A DNA stretch of 38,236 nt from Parvimonas sp. (GTDB lineage: Bacteria; Bacillota; Clostridia; Tissierellales; Peptoniphilaceae): contig JALEHY010000059.1 in NCBI GenBank assembly GCA_022770425.1, forward strand, positions 1-38,236, in the 5' to 3' direction. Both the position numbers and the translations under genes were made by a program. Every line of letters begins with the position of its first letter. The first letter of the stretch is position 1. This document shows, one piece after another, positions 24,417-33,035 of this stretch. The notes beneath the pieces were generated by a model. That model saw only the letters and a program-made list of their open reading frames with translations, made no database searches and was not told the origin of the DNA.

Positions 24417-25624
24417 ATGAAAAAAAAGTATTTTTTTATTATTTTAATTGTAGTATGTATTATTGCAGGAATAGGTTCTTGTAAAAAAATAATACAAAAA
24501 AAGTAATTGATCCAAATTCAACAAGATATAAAGTTGAACTTAAAGTAGAATGTTCAGAAAATCTAATATTTAGTAAGTATGACGTTGATATTTATCTTGA
24601 TGATGAAAAGATAAAAAATATAGATCATGGTCAAAGTTATTTTGAAATATTAGAACTTAGTGAAGGAAAGCACGTTTTAACTTTTAAAAAAGAAAACGAT
24701 AAGACTGTTGATGGTAAAGTGGAATTTATTGTAAAAGAAAATATGGAGTTAAATTACAAAATTCATTGTACAAGTAATCAGATCTCCATAGAAGATATCA
24801 TTGAAAAGAATAAAAAAATTGCTGAAGAGAAAAAAAGAGCTAAAGAAGATGAAGAAAAAAGAATGGCAGAAGAAAAAGCAAGAAAGGAACAGGAAGATAG
24901 AGAAAAACAAGAAAAAATTGATAAAAACTCTGCGTTGGAAAAAACATTTTCTAAAGAATATGCAAAAAGAGCTGCTGTTGTCTCAATAACTAATGCTTAT
25001 GCAACTGATGTTTATAATGACGATAGGACTACTCTTAATAAATCAAAATTTCATAGTTATTCGAGTAATTCCGGATATTTTTTAAGAATTTTAAATGATG
25101 GAGAGTGGAATGCAAAAAATGATAATACTTGGCACGTAGATAAATTAGTTTTAAAAAATACATTAGGAGTTATGATAGATGTTTCCTTAGATGTTAGTTT
25201 TGATGGCCAAAATTATATTATTTCAAATATAAGTGGGAAAATGGGAAACTCAAATACACCAGAAGAACAAAAGACAGATGTAAGTGAAATAGAAGGTGGG
25301 AAGTCTACAGAATATCTTTCTGTATCTCCAGATTTAATAAAAGATGATAGAGAGTCTGAAAAATTTAAAGAGGTTGATAAAGCAAAAATAACTGTAGAAT
25401 CTAAAAAGGTTTTTGAAAAATATGGGAAAGGAAAATTTCCTTATGGATTTAAGTGCCATTGGATAATGGAATTACAAAATTTGGAAGTTTCAGAAGAAGG
25501 AGTATGTCATATAAAAGTCGGTGTTACAATAACTAATCAATATGGAGCTAAATTAAAGGCGAATGCAGAAGGAACAGTAAAAGGGAATGAAGTATCAGAT
25601 TTTTATGTAAACTCCAGAAATTGA
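24417..25624 (+). pseudogene. Lipoprotein gene with one frameshift at a poly-A tract
   Basis: Good promoter, AAGGAGG and ATG 24417 lead into a lipoprotein signal peptide (lipobox GIGSC, Cys22) that stops after 29 codons at 24504. One added A in either seven-A run (24483-24489 or 24496-24502) restores a frame open to 25624, giving about 401 residues. The restored part holds an Ig/PEGA-like segment (YKVELKVECSEN and on), a charged coiled coil rich in Lys and Glu (around 24807-24930), then a domain starting at AAVVSITNAYATDVYNDD. The C-terminal part alone is open from 24719. It may be a pseudogene, a slippage-switched gene, one rescued by transcriptional slippage, or a sequencing error. Function not recognised. 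Confidence 0.85.
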
Positions 25625-25638
25625 TATAATAGTAAAAT

Positions 25639-25670
25639 AAGGTTGAAAATTTTAATTTTCAACCTTATTT
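25639..25670. terminator. Bidirectional terminator between lipoprotein and asparaginase genes
   Basis: Stem AAGGTTGAAAAT/ATTTTCAACCTT, loop TTTA, with A-rich and T-rich flanks. It lies between convergent genes. Confidence 0.9.
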
Positions 25671-26666
25671 TTCATTAAAAATCATATCATAGTTTATTTT
25701 TCTGTAAAATTCATTTTCTATTTCAGTAAATTTAAAATCAAAATTTCCGAGTATCCACATTATTTTTGTTACAGTTGATTCTATTGTCATATCATGTGCT
25801 TCAAGGTATGAAATGGAAGAAATTCTTTTTCCAACTTCATAAACTCCTATGTCCGAACCTTCTTGTGGTACTTGAGTTGTCATTATTATTATTTTTTCAT
25901 TATTGTATGTTTGTACTAATTCTTTTAATTTTGTTTCTATTATTTTTGGTATTCCCCCGACTCCATAACTTTCTATTATTATCGCATCATAATTTTTGAA
26001 TATTTCATCTAATATTTTTGGAGTTAATGACGGAATTAATTTTAATACGAATACATTTGTATTTAGATTATCAAAAAATTTAACTTCTTTTTCATTATTT
26101 CTGTCTGTTATGTATCTGTAAACTTTCTCATCCTGTATGATTGCTAAGAACGGGAAATTTATGGATGTGAAAGCATCGAAACTTTTTGTTCTTTCTTTTC
26201 TTGCACGTGTTCCTGCTATTACCTTTCCGTTAAAGACTATTGTGATACCGCTTGATTTTTCTTTTGATGCATATATCAAGCTGTTTAACAAATTATTTTT
26301 TGCATCTGTTATATCCATATCAATAGATTTTTGAGCGCCTGTTAAAACAATGGGTTTTTTACTGTTTTGTATTAAATAGGATAGAGCGGATGCGGTATAT
26401 GCCATTGTATCTGTTCCGTGAGTTATTACAAATCCGTCATATTTGTTGTAATTGTTTTTAATTTCATCTTTTATTTTCAACCAATGTTCAGGTTGCATAT
26501 CTGTTGAATCTACATTGAATAAATTTATTGTATCAATTTTAAAATTGAGTTTTGTAAAATTTAAATATTCCAATAATTTTTTTGAATCTATTTGCGGAAC
26601 GAGTCCATCTGATGAAGGCATAGATGCAATAGTTCCTCCTGTTGAAATTAATAAAATTTTTTTCAT
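25665..26666 (-). CDS. L-asparaginase, cytoplasmic type
   Basis: A 333-residue enzyme that hydrolyses L-asparagine to aspartate and ammonia. There is no signal peptide, so it is intracellular. Both active-site signatures are present: STGGTIAS with nucleophile Thr12, and ITHGTDTMAYT (81-91) with the second catalytic Thr85-Asp86. Length matches the family. Start ATG 26666 follows AAAGGAT. It stands alone on the minus strand and has a perfect GlnR/TnrA-type box at its promoter, which suggests nitrogen control. Glutaminase side activity cannot be judged. Confidence 0.92.
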   Translation of the reverse strand: MKKILLISTGGTIASMPSSDGLVPQIDSKKLLEYLNFTKLNFKIDTINLFNVDSTDMQPEHWLKIKDEIKNNYNKYDGFVITHGTDTMAYTASALSYLIQNSKKPIVLTGAQKSIDMDITDAKNNLLNSLIYASKEKSSGITIVFNGKVIAGTRARKERTKSFDAFTSINFPFLAIIQDEKVYRYITDRNNEKEVKFFDNLNTNVFVLKLIPSLTPKILDEIFKNYDAIIIESYGVGGIPKIIETKLKELVQTYNNEKIIIMTTQVPQEGSDIGVYEVGKRISSISYLEAHDMTIESTVTKIMWILGNFDFKFTEIENEFYRKINYDMIFNEK

Positions 26667-26701
26667 AATAAAATCCTTTTAACCTTTTAAAAATAAATTT
26701 T

Positions 26702-26734
26702 TTATTGTAATGTCTTTTTACAATAATTATATCA
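26702..26734 (-). promoter_or_regulatory. Asparaginase promoter with GlnR/TnrA-type box
   Basis: On the minus strand an extended -10 TGATATAAT (26734-26726) is followed at once by the dyad TTATTGTAA-N7-TTACAATAA (26702-26726). This contains TGTAA-N7-TTACA, an exact fit to the GlnR/TnrA consensus TGTNA-N7-TNACA. Its place at the transcription start suits repression. Confidence 0.72.
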
Positions 26735-26768
26735 CAATAAAAAATATTTTTAAATCGTGTTTTAATAC

Positions 26769-26797
26769 TTGACAAAGGGGAATAATAATACTATAAT
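26769..26797 (+). promoter_or_regulatory. Sigma-A promoter of hrcA-grpE-dnaK
   Basis: Consensus TTGACA (26769-26774), 17-base spacer, TATAAT (26792-26797). Confidence 0.95.
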
Positions 26798-26801
26798 ATT
26801 G

Positions 26802-26828
26802 TTAGCAGTCTTAGTGGTTGAGTGCTAA
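26802..26828 (+). promoter_or_regulatory. CIRCE operator (HrcA-binding)
   Basis: TTAGCAGTC-N9-GAGTGCTAA; the consensus is TTAGCACTC-N9-GAGTGCTAA, so the left half has one mismatch. Placed just after the -10 box and ending 13 bases before hrcA. Confidence 0.95.
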
Positions 26829-26841
26829 AAGGGGTGATAAA

Positions 26842-27855
26842 ATGTTAGACGATAGAAAACTTAAAATTTTATACGCCGTTATCGATAGTTATATCAATAC
26901 TTCAGAACCTATCGGTTCAAGAACTATTTCAAAGCAATATGATATGGGGATTAGTTCTGCAACTGTACGAAATGAGATGAGTGATTTGGAAGAACTTGGC
27001 TTTTTGAATAAGGCTTATTCTTCTTCGGGTAGAATTCCTTCTGATAAAGCTTATAGACATTATGTTAATTACTTATTGTCTTTGCATTTTAATGAATTGT
27101 CGAATAATGTATATAATTTCGATATTCTTGATAAGTATATTAATGAAAAAAATAAGATTTTCAAGGAGTCTGCTAAGATAATTTCAGAAATGACCGATTA
27201 TATAACCGCTACTATGGTTACAGATTATTCGGATTGTATGTTAAAGGGAATAGATGTTGTAAGTATAGGAAACGGATTATATGTATTAGTGTTGGTGTTT
27301 GACAGTGGCAAAGTTGTAAACAGTGTGTTTAATTCTAAGTTAGAATTAAATGAAGCAGTACTTGAAGAACTGATTTATCATCTTAGAAAATATTTATTAG
27401 AAACTAAGGCATCGGAGTTGATTGAAAAACTTAATTTTTTGAAATTAACCTTTATAAATAAAATTCCACTTTTATCTAATATAACAGATGTTATTAGTGA
27501 AGAAATTTCAAAAATCGAAAAGTCCGATATTGAACTTGAGGGGATTTCTAATATTTTTAACTTTCCGGAATATCAAGATATGAAAAAGGCTAAAGAATTT
27601 ATAAACTTTTTAGAAAATAAAAATGAGCTACAGGATATATTTTTAGGTTGTGATTCTGAAGAACTTTATGTAAGAATCGGAAGTGAAAATCATAAAGATT
27701 TTTTAAATGGAAACACAATTGTTGCAACTTCATATAATTTAGGTAATGGTATGACAGGAAAAATTGCAGTTATTGGACCTACAAGAATGGACTATGAAAA
27801 AATTATTAAAACTATGTTAAGTTTGAATTTTAGAATAAACAATATTTTTAAGTGA
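26842..27855 (+). CDS. hrcA: Heat-inducible transcription repressor HrcA
   Basis: A 337-residue repressor that binds CIRCE and is kept active by GroEL in known species. The N-terminal winged helix contains LYAVIDSYINTSEPIGSRTI followed by SATVRNEMSDLEELGFL and the SSGRIPSDKAYRHYV motif, diagnostic for HrcA. The C-terminal dimer domain ends with NGMTGKIAVIGPTRMDY. ATG 26842 follows AGGGGTGAT; the TTG at 26818 lies inside CIRCE. It ends with UGA, showing that UGA is a true stop in this genome, and overlaps an upstream start for grpE. Autoregulated through the CIRCE directly upstream. Confidence 0.96.
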   Translation: MLDDRKLKILYAVIDSYINTSEPIGSRTISKQYDMGISSATVRNEMSDLEELGFLNKAYSSSGRIPSDKAYRHYVNYLLSLHFNELSNNVYNFDILDKYINEKNKIFKESAKIISEMTDYITATMVTDYSDCMLKGIDVVSIGNGLYVLVLVFDSGKVVNSVFNSKLELNEAVLEELIYHLRKYLLETKASELIEKLNFLKLTFINKIPLLSNITDVISEEISKIEKSDIELEGISNIFNFPEYQDMKKAKEFINFLENKNELQDIFLGCDSEELYVRIGSENHKDFLNGNTIVATSYNLGNGMTGKIAVIGPTRMDYEKIIKTMLSLNFRINNIFK

Positions 27856-27872
27856 TAGAGGAGGGGAGTAGT

Positions 27873-28397
27873 TTGAGTGATAAAGTTAATGAAACTTTAG
27901 AAAATTATGATGAAAAATCAGAAACTTTAGATAATTCCGAAGAAACAAATGAGGTTAATGATGAAATTAAAGTTGAAAATTCTGAGGTTGAAGAGTTAAG
28001 AAATCAACTTATCAGACTTCAGGCGGATTTTGTAAATTATAAAAACAGGGTCGAAAGAGAAAAATCCAATTCGATTATATTAGCCAATGAGAATTTGATT
28101 TTAAAACTTTTGCCTGTTTTGGATAATTTTAATAGAGCTTTTAATCATCTAAATGTTCAAGATGAAAATATTAAAGGCTTTAGTATGATTAAAGAACAGC
28201 TTGAAAGTGTTTTAAAGACAGAGTTACTTGAAGAAATTTCAAGTGACGGAGAAGTATTTGACCCTAATTTACATAATGCAATTATGACAGAAAGTAGAGA
28301 AGGTGTAGATAGCGGTATAATACTTGAAACTTTTGAAAAAGGATATAAGATTAAAGAAAAAGTTATAAGACCGAGTATGGTCAAAGTTAGTGAGTAA
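27873..28397 (+). CDS. grpE: Nucleotide exchange factor GrpE
   Basis: A 174-residue co-chaperone that drives ADP release from DnaK. An acidic disordered N-terminus (about 1-45) leads to the long helix EVEELRNQLIRLQADFVNYK followed by NRVEREK, then the four-helix and beta-wing head with FDPNLHNAIMTE and the C-terminal KGYKIKEKVIRPSMVKVS, all GrpE hallmarks. TTG 27873 is chosen because GGAGGGGAG lies at 27860-27868; a GTG at 27852 overlaps the hrcA stop and has no site. Confidence 0.95.
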   Translation: MSDKVNETLENYDEKSETLDNSEETNEVNDEIKVENSEVEELRNQLIRLQADFVNYKNRVEREKSNSIILANENLILKLLPVLDNFNRAFNHLNVQDENIKGFSMIKEQLESVLKTELLEEISSDGEVFDPNLHNAIMTESREGVDSGIILETFEKGYKIKEKVIRPSMVKVSE

Positions 28398-28413
28398 TTA
28401 GGAGGAAAAAGAT

Positions 28414-30237
28414 ATGTCAAAAATTATAGGAATTGATTTAGGAACAACAAATTCAGCGGTTGCTGTAATGGAAGGTGGAGAACCTACCATAATTGCCAAT
28501 GTAGAAGGAAATAGAACTACTCCTTCAGCAGTTGCTTTTACAAAAAATGGAGAGAGATTAGTAGGAGAGACTGCAAAAAGACAAGCTATAACAAATGCTA
28601 AAAGAACAATTATTTCCATAAAGAGAGAAATGGGAACAGATTATAAGGTTGCAATTGATGATAAAAACTATAGTCCTGAAGAAATTTCAGCAATGATTTT
28701 ACAAAAAATTAAATCAGATGTTGAAAGTTATTTAGGTGAAACTGTTTCAGAAGCTGTTATTACAGTTCCGGCTTATTTTACAGATAGTCAAAGACAAGCA
28801 ACAAAAGATGCAGGAAAAATTGCAGGATTGAATGTAAAAAGAATAATTAATGAACCTACGGCTGCTGCTTTAGCTTATGGAATGGATAAAGATACTGAAC
28901 AACATAAAATTATGGTATTTGACTTAGGTGGAGGTACTTTTGACGTTTCTATTTTGGAAATTGGAGATGGCGTTTTTGAAGTTTTATCAACAAGAGGAAA
29001 TAACAGATTAGGTGGAGATGACTTTGATAAAGCCTTAATGGATTATATGGTATTGGAATTTAAAAAAGAAAACGGCATTGATTTAAGTAATGACGTAACT
29101 GCAATGCAAAGATTGAAAGACGCTGCCGAAAAAGCAAAAAAAGAGCTTTCTACTACAATGACTACAAATGTTAATTTACCATTTATAACTGCGGTAGACG
29201 GTGCACCTGTTCATATGAATATGGATATTAAAAGAGCAAAGTTTGAAGAGTTAACTTCTGATTTAGTTGACAAAACTTTAGTTCCTGTAAGAGAAGCATT
29301 AAATGATGCAGGTCTTACTGCATCAGATATAGATAAAGTTCTTTTGGTTGGTGGTTCTACAAGAATACCTGCTGTTCAAGATGCTGTTAAAAAGTTAATC
29401 GGAAAAGAACCTCAAAAAGATATTAACCCTGATGAATGTGTTGCAATAGGGGCTGCTATTCAAGGAGGAGTTTTAACAGGTGAAGTTAAAGATTTATTGT
29501 TATTGGACGTTACTCCATTGTCATTGGGTATTGAAACAATGGGTGGAGTTATGACAAAATTAATCGAAAGAAATACAACTATTCCTGCAAAGAAAAGTCA
29601 AGTTTTCACAACTGCTGCTGATGGTCAAACTGCAGTTGATATTCATGTTTTACAAGGTGAAAGAGAGTTTGCAAGTGACAATACAACACTTGGAAGATTC
29701 CAATTAACAGGTATTCCTTCTGCACCAAGAGGAGTTCCTCAAATAGAAGTTACTTTTGATATTGATGCAAATGGTATTGTTAATGTACATGCTAAAGATT
29801 TAGGATCAGGAAATGAACAAAAAATTACAATTACTGCATCAACTAAATTATCAGAAGATGAAATTAATAAAAAAGTAAGAGAAGCAGAACAATTTGCTCA
29901 AGAAGATAAGAAGAAAAAAGAAGCTGTTGAAATTAAAAACAACGCTGAATCACTGGTTTATCAAACAGAAAAAACTTTAAAAGATTTAGAAGGAAAAATT
30001 TCTGAAGATGAAAAATCAGCGGTTACTTCAAAGTTAGAAGAATTAAAGACAGCATTAACTACTGACAATACCGAAGATATTAAAGCTAAAAATGATGCCC
30101 TAACTCAAGAATTTTACAAAATTTCCCAAAAATTATACGAAAATGCAAATGTAAATTCAGGACAAGGACAATCACAAAACAATAGTGATGTTGTTGATGC
30201 GGATTATGAAGTAGTTGACGAAGAAGAAAATAAATAG
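28414..30237 (+). CDS. dnaK: Chaperone DnaK (Hsp70)
   Basis: A 607-residue Hsp70. The ATPase domain opens with IIGIDLGTTNSAVAVMEGG and has VITVPAYFTDSQRQATKDAG, DLGGGTFDVSIL and VGGSTRIPAVQ; the substrate domain begins after the linker LLLLDVTPLSLGIET. The C-terminus is the usual charged lid ending in VVDADYEVVDEEENK. The length is typical for Firmicutes, which lack the 24-residue insertion of proteobacterial DnaK. AGGAGG precedes ATG 28414. A terminator follows directly: no dnaJ is linked. Confidence 0.97.
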   Translation: MSKIIGIDLGTTNSAVAVMEGGEPTIIANVEGNRTTPSAVAFTKNGERLVGETAKRQAITNAKRTIISIKREMGTDYKVAIDDKNYSPEEISAMILQKIKSDVESYLGETVSEAVITVPAYFTDSQRQATKDAGKIAGLNVKRIINEPTAAALAYGMDKDTEQHKIMVFDLGGGTFDVSILEIGDGVFEVLSTRGNNRLGGDDFDKALMDYMVLEFKKENGIDLSNDVTAMQRLKDAAEKAKKELSTTMTTNVNLPFITAVDGAPVHMNMDIKRAKFEELTSDLVDKTLVPVREALNDAGLTASDIDKVLLVGGSTRIPAVQDAVKKLIGKEPQKDINPDECVAIGAAIQGGVLTGEVKDLLLLDVTPLSLGIETMGGVMTKLIERNTTIPAKKSQVFTTAADGQTAVDIHVLQGEREFASDNTTLGRFQLTGIPSAPRGVPQIEVTFDIDANGIVNVHAKDLGSGNEQKITITASTKLSEDEINKKVREAEQFAQEDKKKKEAVEIKNNAESLVYQTEKTLKDLEGKISEDEKSAVTSKLEELKTALTTDNTEDIKAKNDALTQEFYKISQKLYENANVNSGQGQSQNNSDVVDADYEVVDEEENK

Positions 30238-30253
30238 TTAAACGAATTTAATA

Positions 30254-30284
30254 AAAAAAGGAAGGATTTACACCTTCCTTTTTT
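30254..30284 (+). terminator. Terminator of hrcA-grpE-dnaK
   Basis: Stem AAAAAAGGAAGG/CCTTCCTTTTTT with loop ATTTACA. Confidence 0.92.
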
Positions 30285-30339
30285 ATTTTAAGATTCTAAA
30301 CAAAAATATAACAACAGACTGTATTTATGTGAACTTGTA

Positions 30340-31032
30340 TTACTTACTAATAACAAATACTACTGAAAAAGAGTTTTCTTCGTCAAATTCATCTTTTTTA
30401 AAATTTCCATAGATTTCATATTTCAGTTTAAATTTGTTTACAAATGAAATCACATCATTTGCTAATAATGGGACTAACAGTTGAGAGTTTTCAAATGTTT
30501 CATTTTTTGTTGTAAGTACTGTGTTGAAACGAATCTTATTATTTTCTCTATAATATTTTCTTGTGAATTTTACTTTTGTTCCAAGCGTTGGCAGTGAACC
30601 TAAAAATGAGTCGTTTTTTATAATGAAAGGTTTAAAATTTACCCAACTTAAAATCAATTTTCCGTTATCTTTTAATAATGCAACAGTATTTAAAATAAAG
30701 TTATAAATTTCGCTTATGTCATCCAAATGTGCAATTGTAGTTCCTATACAGTAGCAAACATCAAATTTTTCTTCAAAATCTAAATTTAGCATATTTTTTG
30801 CAAAGACTTTTAGACCTTTTTTTCTCGCTTCAATAACCATAGTTTCATCTAAATCAATACAAGTTAAATTTTTTCCCGAATTTTCTAAACTTTTTGCGAC
30901 CAGTCCGGTTGCACATCCTATATCCAAATAGTCTTTTCCATTTGAAATATTGTTTAAAAAATTTAGTTGATTTTCATTTGTTGGGAAGATATCCTCATAG
31001 TATTTACATATTTCTTTATAAAACTTGTTCAT
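30340..31032 (-). CDS. SAM-dependent methyltransferase, class I
   Basis: A 230-residue soluble enzyme of the Rossmann-fold methyltransferase group. Motif I is YLDIGCATGLVAKSL (Asp37 to about 49), motif II LTCIDLDETMVIEARKKG, and the region after it reads FDVCYCIGTTIAHLDD, as in many small-molecule or protein methyltransferases. GGAGG precedes ATG 31032. It stands alone on the minus strand, convergent with dnaK. The substrate is unknown. Confidence 0.85.
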   Translation of the reverse strand: MNKFYKEICKYYEDIFPTNENQLNFLNNISNGKDYLDIGCATGLVAKSLENSGKNLTCIDLDETMVIEARKKGLKVFAKNMLNLDFEEKFDVCYCIGTTIAHLDDISEIYNFILNTVALLKDNGKLILSWVNFKPFIIKNDSFLGSLPTLGTKVKFTRKYYRENNKIRFNTVLTTKNETFENSQLLVPLLANDVISFVNKFKLKYEIYGNFKKDEFDEENSFSVVFVISK

Positions 31033-31089
31033 ATAAACCTCCGTTAGAGATATTTATTTAAATTTTAAGATATTCTTAATATAATTTTA

Positions 31090-31098
31090 ATTATACCA
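31090..31098 (-). promoter_or_regulatory. Extended -10 promoter of the methyltransferase gene
   Basis: TGGTATAAT on the minus strand, about 58 bases before the start codon; no clear -35. Confidence 0.5.
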
Positions 31099-31247
31099 TA
31101 AATTTCTGTTTTACTGATGAAATTCTATTTTTATTAAAACAAATTTAAATGAAAATTTTTAACAGTTTATTTTATTAGAATGTATATAATTTGCCTTTTT
31201 TTAAAATTTAGATTAAAATATATAGTATAATGTTTAGAGGTGATAGG

Positions 31248-33035
31248 TTGAGTGAGATAAAACTTTTTTGGAAAATTTTAAAAAATAATAGGTTTACATA
31301 TTTTCTGTCTATGATTTCTACAATTTTTATTCAAATATTTTCAGGACTTACTCCTATAGTTATTATGGTAACTGTCGATTCTATAATAGGAGATAAAGAA
31401 TATAAGTATTCGGTTTTAAAAGATTTTGTAGAATTTTTGGGAGGAAGAGAATATCTTAGACATAATATATATTTGCTGGCTGTTGTTATAGTAGTATTAA
31501 CGTTTATAAGTTGTATATTTATTTTTTTAAGAAATTATTATTCGAATTTGGCAACAGAAAATTTGATTTTTGAACTTAGAAAAAAAATTTATAATAAATT
31601 TTTGGTTATGGACTTGTGTGCTTTAAATGAGTATTCAACAGGAGATTTGATTCAACGAAGTTCTTCTGATATTGAAACTTTAAGAAAATTATTTGCCACA
31701 CAACTTGTAAATGCTTTCGGTTCAGCTGCAACTATAATTTTGGTTATGTTTGTTATGGCTTTTTTAAACTTAAAGCTTGCACTGATAAGTATAAGTATAT
31801 GTGTTGTGATTGCTGTTTTGTCTTATATATTTTACGAAAAAGTTTCTTTGATTTTTCAAAAAACTGATGAGGCTGAAAGTGAATTGGTAGTTTTCATTAA
31901 AGAAGTTTTATTCAATATAAGAGTTGTAAAAGCTTTTGACAGGGAAGATTATGTAGCTAAAAAATTTGTAGAAAAAAATGAAAAATTTAATTTTATGCAA
32001 AATTCTCATATGCGAACTTTTGCGAGGTTTAGAGCAATTAATGATTTTTTAACATTTTTACAAGTTGCTGTAATTTTAATTGTAGGCGGGTATGAAACTA
32101 TAATTGGGAAGATGAATTTCGGCGATTTGGTAGCTTTTGTTATTTACATAAATATGATTGTTTGGCCTATACGACAAATCGGACAACTCTTAAATGATAT
32201 GGCAAAAGCTAAAGTTTCAATTTTTAGAATTTTTGAAATTTTTGATTTAAAAGAAGAAGATTATACATCGGGAGAAGTTGGAATAAACTTGTCTGATAAG
32301 ATTGAATTTAAGAATGTCAGTCTTGATTTAGGTGATGGTTTTTTATTGAAAGATATAAATTTTGTCATTAATAAAGGTGAAAGTTTGGGCATAATAGGAG
32401 CAACAGGCAGTGGAAAAAGTCTTTTGGTATATTTGTTGCTTGGATTTTTTAAAGCAACTTCCGGACAAATTTTGATAAATGATGTTGATATTAATGATCT
32501 TAATAAAAAGTATATTCGTGAAAAAATATCTGCAGTTTTACAGGATAGTGAACTTTTTAATTTGAGTATACTTGATAATATAAAAATAACTAACGAAAGC
32601 ATAAAAGATTCAACTGTATTTGAATCGGCAAATATATCGTCAATTCATGATGAAATTTTAAATTTTACTTTCGGCTATAATACTGTGGTAGTAGATAATG
32701 GAGTGAATCTTTCCGGTGGTCAAAAACAGAGAATTTCAATATCCAGAGGATTAGTTAAAGACTTTGATGTTTTAATTTTAGATGACAGTTTAAGTGCAGT
32801 TGATATGAATACTGATTTAAAAATTAATAATTCACTAAAGACTATGAAAAGAGATTTTATTTCAATAATAATTTCCCACAGAGTATCAACCATAAGCGGT
32901 TGTGATAATATATTGGTTATGGATAACGGTAAAATAATAGAAAAGGGAAATCATGATGAACTGTTAAGGTTAAATGGAGTATACAGTAAATTAAATGAAA
33001 TACAAAGTAAGGAATATGTTATAGATAATGAATAA
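31248..33035 (+). CDS. ABC exporter half-transporter, subunit 1 (degenerate ATP site)
   Basis: A 595-residue fused permease-ATPase of the ABCB type: six membrane helices (1-310), then an ATPase domain with Walker A GATGSGKS (384-391), signature LSGGQ (488-492), Walker B LILDDSLS and switch histidine in IISHRVST. The catalytic glutamate after Walker B is Asp513, the mark of the non-hydrolysing site in heterodimeric exporters. TTG 31248 has AGAGGTGAT just upstream; the ATG at 31230 would overlap a possible -10 box. It overlaps subunit 2 by 8 bases. Cargo (drug, peptide or lipid) cannot be told. Confidence 0.9.
   Translation: MSEIKLFWKILKNNRFTYFLSMISTIFIQIFSGLTPIVIMVTVDSIIGDKEYKYSVLKDFVEFLGGREYLRHNIYLLAVVIVVLTFISCIFIFLRNYYSNLATENLIFELRKKIYNKFLVMDLCALNEYSTGDLIQRSSSDIETLRKLFATQLVNAFGSAATIILVMFVMAFLNLKLALISISICVVIAVLSYIFYEKVSLIFQKTDEAESELVVFIKEVLFNIRVVKAFDREDYVAKKFVEKNEKFNFMQNSHMRTFARFRAINDFLTFLQVAVILIVGGYETIIGKMNFGDLVAFVIYINMIVWPIRQIGQLLNDMAKAKVSIFRIFEIFDLKEEDYTSGEVGINLSDKIEFKNVSLDLGDGFLLKDINFVINKGESLGIIGATGSGKSLLVYLLLGFFKATSGQILINDVDINDLNKKYIREKISAVLQDSELFNLSILDNIKITNESIKDSTVFESANISSIHDEILNFTFGYNTVVVDNGVNLSGGQKQRISISRGLVKDFDVLILDDSLSAVDMNTDLKINNSLKTMKRDFISIIISHRVSTISGCDNILVMDNGKIIEKGNHDELLRLNGVYSKLNEIQSKEYVIDNE

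Noticed and set aside
24801..24989. Lys-rich 62-codon frame within the broken lipoprotein
   Set aside because: An out-of-frame shadow of the charged coiled-coil segment.
27853..27855. UGA read as tryptophan genome-wide (mycoplasma-type code)
   Set aside because: hrcA ends with UGA at the expected family length, and tryptophans elsewhere use UGG.
31226..31231. TATAAT as promoter of the ABC exporter
   Set aside because: It would start transcription on top of the ribosome site of TTG 31248. Another TATAAT at 31185-31190 is better placed but has no good -35, so no promoter was called.
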